Shown: positions 1 to 8,863 of the stretch, one piece after another
How positions within the stretch are numbered: the stretch's first letter is position 1
Layout: every line of letters starts with the position of its first letter
Source of the DNA: Candidatus Sulfotelmatobacter sp.
GTDB taxonomy: Bacteria > Acidobacteriota > Terriglobia > Terriglobales > Acidobacteriaceae
Direction: 5' to 3'
Assembly: GCA_030039195.1 (NCBI GenBank)
Contig: JASHQK010000615.1
Location: 1-40,537 of the forward strand
DNA length: 40,537 bases
Made by a program: the position numbers and the translations under genes
Notes under the pieces: generated by a model
Told to the model about the DNA's origin: nothing
Databases searched by the model: none
The model's input: the letters and a program-made list of their open reading frames with translations, nothing else

Positions 1-288
1 GTGCGAGAAGCCGCGGAGGTCTATGTGAATGATCAGCGCGTAGGCGTTGTCTGGCATCCTCCGTACTCGATTGATCTGACCAAATGGCTGAAGCCAGGAA
101 AGAACGAGCTAACCATCATCGTTGGTAATACCGCAATCAATTCCCTGGCCGGCCAAGCCCTTCCTGACTATCGCCTGTTGAACGACCGATATGGAGAACG
201 CTTTGTACCCCAAGGTATGGATCATTTACAACCCCTACCTTCTGGAATTGTTGGCAGGCTACAGCTGCGAGTTACACCGAGACACTAA
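1..288 (+). CDS. C-terminal end of an alpha-L-rhamnosidase-like glycoside hydrolase (5' truncated)
   Basis: Only the last 95 residues are in the window; the frame is open to the left edge, so the GTG at position 1 is probably not the real start. The visible part reads as a galactose-binding-like beta-sandwich. It has VYVNDQRVGVVWHPPYSIDL, followed by a 'LKPGKNELTIIVGNT' strand and then N and L residues, the pattern seen at the end of large GH106-type rhamnosidases and GH2-like sugar-binding domains. By family knowledge this domain packs against the catalytic barrel and helps bind plant or rhizosphere polysaccharides. The next gene, on the opposite strand, is another glycoside hydrolase, which fits a polysaccharide-degradation neighbourhood. 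The catalytic domain is not visible, so the exact GH family is inferred. Confidence 0.6.
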   Translation: MREAAEVYVNDQRVGVVWHPPYSIDLTKWLKPGKNELTIIVGNTAINSLAGQALPDYRLLNDRYGERFVPQGMDHLQPLPSGIVGRLQLRVTPRH

Positions 289-331
289 GCAGGCAGAGTC
301 GAGGTATATCCCACTGCGCTTTGCACCAACT

Positions 332-1837
332 CTACGGAAGAGTAACGACCGCCACAGAGTAACCGCCTAACTTCAGTGCGTCGCTACTTAGTTTCATCGT
401 AGCTGGCGGGTTGAAACTGGTGGTCTGATCTACATAATCCAGTCTTCCTCCAGTCGCGCCCGTGACGGTAACGTCGAACGCGCGATCACGCTTATTCACG
501 AGCAAAACTCGCTTCTTGCCATCTTGAGTCGCAAAGCCTAGCGGATACACGTAAGGCTGGTTCGAATCGATCTCGACCAGTTTGTCGCCTGCAGCGAAGT
601 TATCGTGCAAGAGCTTCAACACCCAAAAGCGGGCATTCGGTTTTCCGTCGTTCCAGTCGACCATGGAGACACTGGGATACTGCGTGGGGAAACCCACGAG
701 CTGCGACTCGCCCGCAACGTCGATGCCAATTTTCGAAAGTTCGCCAAAGAGATATGCGTATAACGCACCAGCGAGATTCCAATAAGAGTTCTCAATCGGC
801 TTGGCGATGTGCCCCGGTTTGCCCTGATTGGCATCATCGGCGGAAATGACGCCAAGTTCGTCAATGGTGGTCTTTGTGTCCGGCGAAAGCCGCTTGCGAA
901 TCGATTCGATGTAACGCACAGTTTTCAAAAACCCATCAGCCTGATCGAAGTACGTGAACTGCTCGACCTCCGGAGTCTCATCCGGAGTCGGCGTGGCATA
1001 GAAATGATACGAGATGAAGTCCAGGGGAACGCCCGGTTTGTGGTTCCTATGGTCAAGGAAATACTCGAAGTAGTGAGGGTCGATCGGCGCGGCCAGGGCC
1101 AGACCGACGAACTTCAGATCGGGCTGCACTTCCTTCATTGCGAGGACGACTTCGTCATACAGGCGAGTATAGGTCTCGGCATCGAAGTAATGCTCGAAGT
1201 CGATTTCGTTCAGTACCTCCCAGTAAGGGATGGAATAGTGGTAGCCCGACTCATGCCGCTGGCCTAACTCGTCGGTGAAGCCGCCCTTGGTGTACCACGC
1301 CAGCAGCCGAGCGTAATAGTCGGCCACTTCTTTCATAGTGGGATCGCGCAGTTCCGTGCCTTGTTCATACGTCCAGGTTACTTGTGCTGGGTCTGCGGGG
1401 TACTCGACCGGTTTGTCGGTTTTGTACATCCACTGCGGGATGGTGCTGAAGTTCAGAATTGTGGAGTGCCCCTTGGTGGCTTCAAGGAAGTCAATGGTGA
1501 TCGGGTCGATCAGCGTGAAGTCCCACGAGGTCTTTCCATCCATCGGAGGTTCCAGTTCCGCGACTCCCAGCTTCGGGTAGGGCAGCCATGGCACATAACG
1601 CACGTAATCCGCTCCCAGGTCGTGAAGTGCCTTGAATGCGTTGTCATGCACCGGCGTACCACGCCGAAGGGGAGGATTGACCACGACCTGCAATGTCGGA
1701 GTGGTCTCGGAAACGCGGATGACTTTGTCCCAATGTACCGACACTGTCACTGGTTGATCCTGGCTGACCGTAATCCCGGCACAGGCTGCGATGAGCGCCA
1801 GAGCAGCCCACGTTTTTCTCCACAGGTTGAAAGTCAT
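332..1837 (-). CDS. Secreted clan GH-A glycoside hydrolase (GH39-like)
   Basis: A 501-residue protein with an N-terminal signal peptide (charged n-region, hydrophobic core about residues 8-22, then AGITVS). The body reads as a TIM-barrel glycosidase of clan A. The acid/base candidate is Glu211 in YWEVLNEID (strand beta-4 'NE' motif) and the nucleophile candidate is Glu327 in TTIDELGV. A barrel-type FISYHFYA strand lies near residues 274-281. The C-terminal 100 residues look like a small beta-sandwich, as in GH39 beta-xylosidases. Substrate cannot be told from sequence; xylosidase, iduronidase-like and other GH-A activities are possible. The start has a good ribosome site (AGGAAGG just upstream). 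It converges with the truncated rhamnosidase-like gene, 43 bp away. Confidence 0.72.
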   Translation of the reverse strand: MTFNLWRKTWAALALIAACAGITVSQDQPVTVSVHWDKVIRVSETTPTLQVVVNPPLRRGTPVHDNAFKALHDLGADYVRYVPWLPYPKLGVAELEPPMDGKTSWDFTLIDPITIDFLEATKGHSTILNFSTIPQWMYKTDKPVEYPADPAQVTWTYEQGTELRDPTMKEVADYYARLLAWYTKGGFTDELGQRHESGYHYSIPYWEVLNEIDFEHYFDAETYTRLYDEVVLAMKEVQPDLKFVGLALAAPIDPHYFEYFLDHRNHKPGVPLDFISYHFYATPTPDETPEVEQFTYFDQADGFLKTVRYIESIRKRLSPDTKTTIDELGVISADDANQGKPGHIAKPIENSYWNLAGALYAYLFGELSKIGIDVAGESQLVGFPTQYPSVSMVDWNDGKPNARFWVLKLLHDNFAAGDKLVEIDSNQPYVYPLGFATQDGKKRVLLVNKRDRAFDVTVTGATGGRLDYVDQTTSFNPPATMKLSSDALKLGGYSVAVVTLP

Positions 1838-1876
1838 CGCATCCTTCCTACGGGTTGATCGCGTTCTGACGCCGAG

Positions 1877-3259
1877 TCATTTTACGGATGATGACATCTG
1901 CGGAAGCAAGGCAGATTCCGACAGTTCGCCCTCCCAGCGCGCGATCACCATACAAGCGAGGCAATTGCCGAGGACGTTGACCGCGGTCCGTCCCATGTCC
2001 ATGAGTTGGTCGATCCCGAAGAGCAGGAAGATCGGCTCGACCGGCAAATGAAATGAAGCCGCCACCGCGAGAATAATCACCAGCGATGCGCGCGCCACGC
2101 CGGCCGTGCCCTTGCTGCTGATCAACAGAGTGAGCAGCATTACGACCTGCTGGCTGATCGTGAGATGAATCCCCGCCGCCTGCGCGATGAACCCGATCGC
2201 GATGGATTGATACAAGCTGGAGCCGTCGAGATTGAAGCTATAACCCGTGGGAAGAACGAAGGCGACGGTTTCGCGCGGAACTCCCACCAGTTCCATCTGT
2301 TCCATCGCGCGCGGAAGAGCCGCTTCTGAACTCGCCGTGGCGAAGGCGATCGTCACTGGCTCGGTGATCGCGGCCAGGAATTTCCTGAGTGGAATTCGCA
2401 AGACCAACGCGATGGGAAGCAGCACGCCTAGGACGAAGACCACGAGCGCGACATACATGGTCGCGAGCACTTTCAGCAGAGGCAAAAGAACTCCCAGCCC
2501 CAGATGGCCCACGGTGTAAGCGATGGCGCCGAACACTCCGACCGGCGCGGCCAACATCACAATGCCGGTGAACTTGAACATCGTTTCCGAGAGGCTCTCA
2601 GCCAAGACCAGCATCGGCCGGCGTTTGGGTTCGGGCACAAGAATCAGAGCGATCGCGAACAGGATGCTGAACACCACGACTTGCAGGATCTGGCCTTCCG
2701 CGACCGACTTGGCAATGTTCTCCGGGAAGATGTTGGTAATGATTTCGCTCGCGGTATGCGGAGCGGCGTTGAGCGCCTCGGCCGAAGCGCCGGCGGGGAG
2801 ATGCACGCCGTCTCCGGCGTGGCTGATGGTGATGGAAAACCAGCCAATCATCAACGCCAAAATCGAGACCGCCCAGAAATATACGAGCGACTTGATGGCC
2901 AGACGGCCGACTTTCTTGAGATCCGGGTGGCCGGCAATGCCTACCACCAGGGTTCCGAACAGCAGCGGCGCAATAATAACCTTGATCAGGCGCAGAAAGA
3001 TCGTGCCCAGGAATTGCAGCTTGACGGCGAAGGCGGGAGCATCGTGTCCGAGTTCGATTCCGGCCAGCAGTCCGACGAGAATCCAGGCGGTGAGCGAGCG
3101 GCGGGACGCGGCCCACGCGGCGACAGCGACAATGGCGAGCCAACGCAAAACGGTCGCGCCCACCATGAGGATCTGTGACAGTTCGTATCCAGCGAGGAAG
3201 GTGGCTGCGATGGCGATGGTCGCAAGGACAGTGGCGGCGAAAGCGAGTTTGTTCTTCAT
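1877..3259 (-). CDS. Dicarboxylate/amino acid:cation symporter (DAACS/GltP-DctA family)
   Basis: A multi-pass inner-membrane carrier of about 460 residues. Family hallmarks are present in order: SSEAALP of hairpin HP1 (about residue 310), the YSFNLDG segment of TM7 (about 341), SSKGTAGV of hairpin HP2 (about 382), and an MDMGRTAVNV TM8 stretch (about 420). These bind an acidic substrate such as glutamate, aspartate, succinate or malate together with Na+ or H+. The TM8 motif ends NVLGN, where Na+-coupled archaeal homologues have Asp; DctA-type carriers have Asn there. The N-terminus carries two extra hydrophobic segments before the usual first helix. The reading frame stays open up to an ATG at 3412, but that extension is non-hydrophobic and overlaps the upstream gene's end, so the ATG at 3259 (MKNKLAF) is preferred. 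No strong ribosome site is seen. Confidence 0.88.
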   Translation of the reverse strand: MKNKLAFAATVLATIAIAATFLAGYELSQILMVGATVLRWLAIVAVAAWAASRRSLTAWILVGLLAGIELGHDAPAFAVKLQFLGTIFLRLIKVIIAPLLFGTLVVGIAGHPDLKKVGRLAIKSLVYFWAVSILALMIGWFSITISHAGDGVHLPAGASAEALNAAPHTASEIITNIFPENIAKSVAEGQILQVVVFSILFAIALILVPEPKRRPMLVLAESLSETMFKFTGIVMLAAPVGVFGAIAYTVGHLGLGVLLPLLKVLATMYVALVVFVLGVLLPIALVLRIPLRKFLAAITEPVTIAFATASSEAALPRAMEQMELVGVPRETVAFVLPTGYSFNLDGSSLYQSIAIGFIAQAAGIHLTISQQVVMLLTLLISSKGTAGVARASLVIILAVAASFHLPVEPIFLLFGIDQLMDMGRTAVNVLGNCLACMVIARWEGELSESALLPQMSSSVK

Positions 3260-3371
3260 TAGCGGGCTAGCGAACAAAGAATCATACGCTGCACTGCGGT
3301 ACGGACGCATTCCCAAGACCGCGGTGCTCAGAATCTGGCCGCCGCTTGCTATCGTGGGTGGGCCGCATCCC

Positions 3372-4196
3372 TCAATGCACTGAGTTGAGGAAGTCGGCGA
3401 CCAGTCTGACAATTATTTGCTGCCGCTCTCGGTGCGGTACATGATGCGTATCCGGGATGATCTCGACTCGGGAAGGACCACTGGAGAGTTGCCCGATCAT
3501 GTCTGGATGGCGCGTCGTTCCATATTCATCGTGTATTCCATGGATGGCAAGGACTGGACAGACCACTTGGGGCAGGACGGAAGCAATGGACCATGATGCG
3601 AATTCCGGATGCAGCCACGATTCGGTCCATGCGTTGACGACCCATTTAGCTTTTTCTCCGTGGTACTTCTTGAGGCGCTCCAGTTGCTTGTCGTCCTTGA
3701 ATTCTTCGCGGGCGCTGCGAATCGATTGGAGCGTTCGGTCTTCCGGAAAGACTTGCGCCGATTCCGTAACCAATGCCTCGCAATCGGGCGCGAATTGGGC
3801 AGCGCAGTTGACGGCCATCGCGCCGCCTACGCTGTGGCCGAAGGCGGCGAATCTCGTGATCCCGAGTTGCTCGAGAATGATTGGGAAGTAGCTCGTCGCT
3901 TCATCAGCGATGAAGTTGATGGGCGGCCTGTCGGGCCTTGGGTCAGATTGTCCAAATCCAAGTCGATCGTAGGCGATTACCGGGCGTCCGGTGGCGACGC
4001 TTAGTTCGGCAGGAAAGCCGCGCCACAGTTCGACGCATCCCAGGGAATCGTGAAAGAGCAGCAGGGGTGTTAACGAGCGGGGCTGAGTCGTATCGCTTCC
4101 CTGAGTCCATATTCGAGAGAAGATTCGACCCTGAGGATGGCGAATCCAAACGTCATTCGAAACAGTGGTAGCTCTGATGTCCGACGTTCGTTTCAT
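3372..4196 (-). CDS. Alpha/beta-fold hydrolase
   Basis: A 274-residue cytoplasmic protein with no signal peptide. The nucleophile elbow is GHSVGG with Ser122. An oxyanion strand LLLFHDSLG is at about 46-53 and YDRLGFGQSD at 76-85 matches the alpha/beta-hydrolase core. The charge relay is probably Asp223 (HGIHDEYG) and His252 (DTHHVPHRE). This is the usual catalytic triad of small esterases, C-C hydrolases and lactonases; substrate is unknown. It lies upstream of, and on the same strand as, the symporter, whose extended frame would overlap its 3' end, so the two may be co-transcribed. Confidence 0.82.
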   Translation of the reverse strand: MKRTSDIRATTVSNDVWIRHPQGRIFSRIWTQGSDTTQPRSLTPLLLFHDSLGCVELWRGFPAELSVATGRPVIAYDRLGFGQSDPRPDRPPINFIADEATSYFPIILEQLGITRFAAFGHSVGGAMAVNCAAQFAPDCEALVTESAQVFPEDRTLQSIRSAREEFKDDKQLERLKKYHGEKAKWVVNAWTESWLHPEFASWSIASVLPQVVCPVLAIHGIHDEYGTTRHPDMIGQLSSGPSRVEIIPDTHHVPHRERQQIIVRLVADFLNSVH

Positions 4197-4758
4197 TTGG
4201 GTTGGTCCATTTTGGTCGGCTCACCAGCTAAGGTCCAAACTGCAGCCAGAAGCTAAATTGAGCTCAATGTCCCAGCGATTGATTTTATCTGGCTGAAGAG
4301 ATCCGGCGATGGGGCCGCAGTAGGTGCATGCTTGCCTTTCTTAGAGTAATCCCTCGCTCCGATCAGAGCGGCAAGGATGTGTCGAAGATCACCTGTGAAG
4401 TTCCTCGGTGTTTATAGTGATCCCACTCGGGCACGTTCCTCCCAATGGTCCAAGCTGAGCGCCTGCGATCACATTCCGACGTGACCCGAGGCACATTTCT
4501 GCGAGGCCTCATCCCATAAATTTGCATCGCCAAGTTTATTGGCAGTTTTCCAGTATCAGTGCCGGTGGGCCAAAGGTGAGTTGTGACTGACGAGGCCTCA
4601 TCGCGCGGTTCGTTCTTGGTTAGGCCTTTTCCGCGAGCCCAGGCGAAACTTCTCTCGCTACCTCAGTCATTTGCGCCGCCGACCTACTGTGATCCGCTGC
4701 GAACGCTGAATTTCGGCAGACCAAAATCTTGACAACGAACGCACACGAGGAGGCGCAT
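4197..4758. other. Intergenic region between divergent genes, nothing recognised
   Basis: About 560 bases separate the alpha/beta hydrolase (leftward) from the OsmC gene (rightward). It must hold both promoters. I find no convincing small gene, RNA or repeat in it. The long minus-strand frame that covers its right part is antisense to OsmC and has no recognisable protein character. Confidence 0.4.
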
Positions 4759-5202
4759 ATGGTTCGCACTGCAATTGCCATATGGAAAGGAGGCCCAGGA
4801 GCCGGGGAAGGCACGGTTTCGACCTCGAGTGGAGTAATCAACAATGCGTTGTATTCCTTTGGATCGGGTACAGGTAACGAGCCATGCACCAGCCCGTCAG
4901 AGATGCTGGCGGCTGCTGTGGCTTCCTGCATATCGCTCATGGTCGCAAGAGAGATGGCTCGGGCGGGCCTTAAAGATGAATATGTGAAGACTGAATCGCA
5001 CTTAACGCTGGAAGAAAAAAAGAGCCATTGGGAAATCACCGGGATTGAATTGAATGTAGTTGCCAGAGTGCCGGAAGTCCATGCCAAGAAGTTCCAACGT
5101 GTGGCCGAGAGCGCGAAAGCGAAATGTCCAATATCCCGCGCGCTGAGAGTCCCAATCAAGTTGGCCGTGAAACAGGAACTGGAGAGGAGCGTAGCCGCCT
5201 AA
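4759..5202 (+). CDS. osmC: OsmC family peroxiredoxin
   Basis: A 147-residue protein of the OsmC/Ohr superfamily, a thiol peroxidase acting on organic hydroperoxides in the cytoplasm. The two redox cysteines are visible: Cys57 in the AAAVASCISLMVA helix and Cys123 in AKCPISRAL, matching the OsmC pattern (SPSE...AASC and NCPVSK). Length is typical. The frame extends 10 codons further upstream, but ATG 4759 has an ideal AGGAGG at 4748-4753 with a 5-base spacer. The gene lies 86 bp before sdhA on the same strand and may be read through with it; I see no terminator between them. Whether it is OsmC or another subgroup is the only uncertainty. Confidence 0.88.
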   Translation: MVRTAIAIWKGGPGAGEGTVSTSSGVINNALYSFGSGTGNEPCTSPSEMLAAAVASCISLMVAREMARAGLKDEYVKTESHLTLEEKKSHWEITGIELNVVARVPEVHAKKFQRVAESAKAKCPISRALRVPIKLAVKQELERSVAA

Positions 5203-5288
5203 ATTAGCGAGTGAGCTTACACGTCAGCGCTTGGGGGCTGGATTTTTTGTCCCGAGGACTCTAAATAGCAAAAGGAACACACCGGCAA

Positions 5289-7004
5289 ATGCGAGAAGCA
5301 GTTCATGATGTCTTGATTTTGGGAACGGGACTAGCAGGGTTGCGTGCCGCAGTGGAGATCAGCATCCGAACGCGCGGCGCGGCCAACATTGGTCTCATAT
5401 CGAAGGTCCAGGTTATGCGCTCCCATTCTGTGTGCGCCGAGGGAGGCACAGGCGCAGTCATGCGTCCTGAGGAAGGCGACAGCCTGGAGCTGCACGCCTG
5501 GGACACCGTGAAGGGATCGGACTTCCTTGCGGACCAGGACACGGTCGATCGTTTTGTGCAACTCGCGCCAGACGAAATCCGCCTCCTGGAGCATTGGGGA
5601 GTGCCTTGGTCGAGGCGAGAGGATGGGCGCATCATGCAGCGGCCGTTCGGGGGACATTCGTTTCCACGCGCCTGCATGGCAGCAGACAAGACCGGCTTCT
5701 TCGAGATGCAGGCCCTGTATGACACACTCCTCAAGTACAACAACTTCAAGCGTTACGACGAATGTTTCGTTACTTCACTGTTGCTCGAGGGTGACCGGTT
5801 CGCCGGTCTCACCGTCTACGATCTGCCGAGCGGCGAATTTACAGCCTTGCGCGGCAAGGCGTTGCTGATAGCTTCCGGAGGACTGGGAAATCTCTACGGA
5901 TTTACCACCTACTCGCAGACCGTCACTGGCGACGGACAGGCGATTGCCTACCGCGCGGGCCTGCCGCTGGAAGATCCGGAATTCCTCCAATTCCATCCCA
6001 CGGGTCTGGTGCCCTCCGGCATTCTCATGACTGAAGGCTGTCGCGGCGAAGGCGGCTGCCTGCGCAATAACAAAGGCGAGCGCTTCATGGAGAAGTATGC
6101 GCCCAAGATGATGGAGTTGGCGCCACGCGACATCGTCTCCCGTTCGGAGATGACCGAAATCCTGGAGGGGCGCGGCTTCCCGGGGCCCGAAGGTCTGGAT
6201 TATATCCATCTCGATCTGACGCATCTGGGAGCTGAGCGCATCAACAAACGCCTGCCATTGATACGCGAAGTGTGCATGAAGTTCCTGGGGATCGATCCCA
6301 TTACGCAACCCATCCCGATCCGGCCGGTAGCGCACTATTCCATGGGCGGCATCGAGGCTGACATCGACGGACGCACCAAAGTTGAGAATATCTGGGCCGC
6401 CGGCGAGGTCGCGTGCCACTCCATGCATGGCGCCAACCGGCTGGGCTGTAACTCTACGGCCGAATGCCTGGTGTGGGGTGGCATCACAGGATGCGGGATC
6501 GCCAAGTACTTGGAACTGCGGCTACCTCTAAATGAGGTTCCTCAAGAAAAGCTCCGCGAAGAGGAAAGTCGCATTTTCGATGGCTTTCTGAAAAAAACTG
6601 GAGCGGAGAACCCGGCACAGATCCGACGCGAGCTGCGAACCCTCATGGACAAGCACGCGGGCGTCTACCGCACCGGCCAGTCGATGAAGCAGGGACTGGA
6701 CAAGATCGCACAACTGAAGCTGCGTTTCCGCCAAATCAGCATTCAGGACAAGAGCCGAACCTACAACACGAATCTTGTTCAAGCCCTCGAAACGGAAAAC
6801 ATGCTCGATCTGGCTGAGGTACTGCTGTTTGCAGGCTTGGCGCGGGAGGAGTCTCGGGGAGCGCACGCCCGCACAGATTTCCCCAAACGCGATGACGAAA
6901 AGTTCTTGGCTCACTCCATGGTTTATTACACCGGCGGCATGCCGAAGCTCGAGTACAAGGCAGTGACCATTACCAACTGGAAACCGGTGGAGCGAAAGTA
7001 CTAG
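5289..7004 (+). CDS. sdhA: Succinate dehydrogenase/fumarate reductase flavoprotein subunit
   Basis: A 571-residue catalytic FAD subunit of complex II (succinate + quinone to fumarate + quinol, or the reverse). N-terminal dinucleotide motif [10 protein letters not shown] (residues 12-21). His46 in [10 protein letters not shown] is the position of covalent FAD attachment. QFHPTG (234-239), the GCRGEGG loop (250-256), Arg280/Arg285 in APRDIVSR, and [10 protein letters not shown] with His349 form the dicarboxylate site. [17 protein letters not shown] closes the FAD domain. A helical C-terminal domain follows. AAAGGAA about 10 bases upstream supports the start. First gene of a compact sdhACDB operon; the next gene begins 36 bp on. 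Confidence 0.96.
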   Translation: MREAVHDVLILGTGLAGLRAAVEISIRTRGAANIGLISKVQVMRSHSVCAEGGTGAVMRPEEGDSLELHAWDTVKGSDFLADQDTVDRFVQLAPDEIRLLEHWGVPWSRREDGRIMQRPFGGHSFPRACMAADKTGFFEMQALYDTLLKYNNFKRYDECFVTSLLLEGDRFAGLTVYDLPSGEFTALRGKALLIASGGLGNLYGFTTYSQTVTGDGQAIAYRAGLPLEDPEFLQFHPTGLVPSGILMTEGCRGEGGCLRNNKGERFMEKYAPKMMELAPRDIVSRSEMTEILEGRGFPGPEGLDYIHLDLTHLGAERINKRLPLIREVCMKFLGIDPITQPIPIRPVAHYSMGGIEADIDGRTKVENIWAAGEVACHSMHGANRLGCNSTAECLVWGGITGCGIAKYLELRLPLNEVPQEKLREEESRIFDGFLKKTGAENPAQIRRELRTLMDKHAGVYRTGQSMKQGLDKIAQLKLRFRQISIQDKSRTYNTNLVQALETENMLDLAEVLLFAGLAREESRGAHARTDFPKRDDEKFLAHSMVYYTGGMPKLEYKAVTITNWKPVERKY

Positions 7005-7040
7005 GACGCGCAGAGCTTGAATTTTTGGAAAGGTGCAGAT

Positions 7041-7472
7041 ATGGCGGAAATCCAGAGGTATGAGAACCGGCTTGGGATCTGGGGATGGCTCGGAGGTGGA
7101 CGCTGGGGTATCGAGCGCTACGCCTACATCCTGCATCGGATTACCGGCCTCGGCATCCTTTTCTACTTCTTGCTGCATATCGTTGTCACCAGCCTGCGCG
7201 CCAAGGGCATTTATTTGTGGGCTGGTAGCGGATTCCTGCATCGACCTATTTTTGAGTTCGCGGAGTACGTGGTTTTCTCCGCATTCGCCTATCACGCCTG
7301 CAACGGAATCCGGCTGGTGCTCGTGGAACTCGGTTTGGCCGTGGGCAAGCCAGTCGAACCGGTTTATCCCTACAAGACCTCACTCAACGTGCAACGCCCA
7401 CTGTTAATTGGAATGATGATTCTGACTTTGGTCTTTCTGGCTGTCGGCGGGTATGCCGCGATGATCGAGTAG
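7041..7472 (+). CDS. sdhC: Succinate dehydrogenase cytochrome b subunit
   Basis: A 143-residue membrane anchor with three hydrophobic helices (about 30-52, 72-98 and 119-140). The HRITG motif at 32-36 and YHACNGIRLVLVE at 84-96 are typical of SdhC; His85, and possibly His46, are heme b ligand candidates. It holds the complex in the inner membrane and contributes to the quinone site. The frame could start at a TTG 24 bases upstream, but ATG 7041, with GGAAAGG just before it, gives the normal MAEIQRYENR start. The 8-base gap to the next gene shows tight coupling. Confidence 0.9.
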   Translation: MAEIQRYENRLGIWGWLGGGRWGIERYAYILHRITGLGILFYFLLHIVVTSLRAKGIYLWAGSGFLHRPIFEFAEYVVFSAFAYHACNGIRLVLVELGLAVGKPVEPVYPYKTSLNVQRPLLIGMMILTLVFLAVGGYAAMIE

Positions 7473-7480
7473 GAGGAGCG

Positions 7481-7864
7481 ATGAACCAAACGAAATACTG
7501 GACTTGGCACATGACAGCCGGAGTGGTGCTGCTGTTCCTGCTCGGGCTGCACATGCTGATCATGCACCTGGTGGGGACGGCTCAGTGGTTTGCCCCGTAT
7601 GGCACCGAAGCCGATGAGATGAAAAATAGTCTCTTTCGTGATGGCAAATTGTTTTTCACCGTGACCTACATTCCCCTGCTTGGAATCGCGCTCTATCACG
7701 GGCTGTACGGCCTGCGGACCATGCTGTTTGAGTTGACGCTGAAGCCGGCGGTCGAAAAAAGCATCACGCTCGTCCTGCTGGTGGTGGGACTGGGACTGTT
7801 TGGGTTGGGCACGTGGGCAGCAGTGGTGGCACATAGCATCGCGCTCGCGGGAGCGAGGGGGTAG
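7481..7864 (+). CDS. sdhD: Succinate dehydrogenase second membrane anchor subunit
   Basis: A 127-residue protein with three predicted membrane helices (about 11-31, 58-82 and 94-118). Histidines at 24, 29 and 73 sit within or next to helices; one is a plausible second heme ligand. The sequence itself is weakly conserved, as usual for this subunit, so the call rests on topology and on its place between sdhC and sdhB. A strong GGAGGAG ribosome site is only a few bases before the ATG. It ends 2 bp before sdhB. Confidence 0.82.
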   Translation: MNQTKYWTWHMTAGVVLLFLLGLHMLIMHLVGTAQWFAPYGTEADEMKNSLFRDGKLFFTVTYIPLLGIALYHGLYGLRTMLFELTLKPAVEKSITLVLLVVGLGLFGLGTWAAVVAHSIALAGARG

Positions 7865-7866
7865 CC

Positions 7867-8739
7867 GTGTCGGAAACTGACAAAACCGGGCGGCGGGCGA
7901 TCACCTTTCATGTCACGCGATACAATCCCGAAACCGATCGAGCACCCTATGTGAGGACTTATACCGTGCCTGTCCGCGAAGGCATGACCGTTCTCGATGG
8001 CCTCCATTACATAAAGGACAATCTCGATCCCACGCTGGTCTGGCGCTACTCGTGCCGTATGGGAATCTGCGGCTCCTGCGGCATGCTCTTGAACGGGCGA
8101 CCGAGCCTGGCCTGCAACACTCAGATCCTGCACATTGCTGATATCAGTCTCTCCGTGGCGCCGTTGCCCAATTTCGAGATCATCCGCGACTTGGTTCCCG
8201 ATCTGTGGACGATGTTTGACAAACACCGCGCGGTAAAGCCTTTCGTCGTTCGTCAAGATGAGTCTGAAATCGATGATCCGAGCGGCGAATTTTACCAGTC
8301 ACCGGAACAACTCGAGAGCTACCTGCAATTCACTTATTGCATTAAGTGTGGCTGCTGCATGGCCGCCTGTCCGACGTTAGCCACGGACGCGCGCTATCTA
8401 GGCCCCATGCCTTTGACCGCGGCCCAACGTTATAACGCCGATACGCGCGATGAGGGGCGCCGTGACCGAAACGCGGTCACAGGAGGGTCGACCGGTGTCT
8501 TTCGTTGTCATTACGCCGGTGAATGTTCGCGGGTATGCCCCAAAGGAGTGGATCCTGCCCGGGCGCTTCAGCTTCTCAAACGCCGCCTGGTGCTCGACTA
8601 TCTTCACTTGGCGCGGCGGAAGGCAACATGTCAGAAGCTGCACGGTCCGGGACAGGGCAAACTCCTTCCAAACATCGCCCCGGCTCCGAAACGGACTGTG
8701 CAAGCTGGTGAGAAACAAGACGCGGGCAGCGCACGTTAG
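7867..8739 (+). CDS. sdhB: Succinate dehydrogenase iron-sulfur subunit
   Basis: A 290-residue electron-transfer subunit of complex II. The 2Fe-2S cluster is held by Cys63, Cys68, Cys71 and Cys83 (SCRMGICGSCG...LAC). The 4Fe-4S cluster sits in CIKCGCCMAACP (Cys158, 161, 164, 168). The third cluster is CHYAGECSRVCPKG (Cys214, 220, 224), typical of the 3Fe-4S centre next to the quinone. The start is GTG, two bases after the sdhD stop. The C-terminal tail of about 40 residues is longer than in E. coli SdhB and rich in Lys and Gln. Last gene of the operon; it converges on the ammonia-lyase. Confidence 0.95.
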   Translation: MSETDKTGRRAITFHVTRYNPETDRAPYVRTYTVPVREGMTVLDGLHYIKDNLDPTLVWRYSCRMGICGSCGMLLNGRPSLACNTQILHIADISLSVAPLPNFEIIRDLVPDLWTMFDKHRAVKPFVVRQDESEIDDPSGEFYQSPEQLESYLQFTYCIKCGCCMAACPTLATDARYLGPMPLTAAQRYNADTRDEGRRDRNAVTGGSTGVFRCHYAGECSRVCPKGVDPARALQLLKRRLVLDYLHLARRKATCQKLHGPGQGKLLPNIAPAPKRTVQAGEKQDAGSAR

Positions 8740-8754
8740 CGGAGGTTCGATTCG

Positions 8755-8772
8755 GGCTCGCAACGGCGAGCC
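8755..8772. terminator. Possible hairpin between convergent sdhB and ammonia-lyase genes
   Basis: GGCTCG and CGAGCC form a 6-bp stem around CAACGG. A competing stem (GCAACG with CGTTGC at 8779-8784) overlaps it. No run of T follows on either strand, so this would not be a classical intrinsic terminator. It is the only notable structure in the 124-bp convergent gap. Confidence 0.25.
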
Positions 8773-8863
8773 GCAATGCGTTGCCGAGTTCGAATGCCTC
8801 ATCTCGGCGGAGTTGAAACTCGACGCCCGGGCAGGCCAGAGCAGAATCTTCGATTCCTCCCTC

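Noticed and set aside
2523-3383. Plus-strand open frame of 286 codons inside the symporter gene
   Set aside because: It is antisense to a clear DAACS carrier, has no domain-like pattern, and other such frames (2504-3178) overlap it.
4620-5159. Minus-strand frame of 179 codons over the OsmC gene
   Set aside because: It is antisense to a gene with both catalytic cysteines and an ideal ribosome site.
8740-8775. tRNA-like T-loop sequence GGTTCGATTC
   Set aside because: The flanking bases do not form a T stem and no acceptor or anticodon arms are found.
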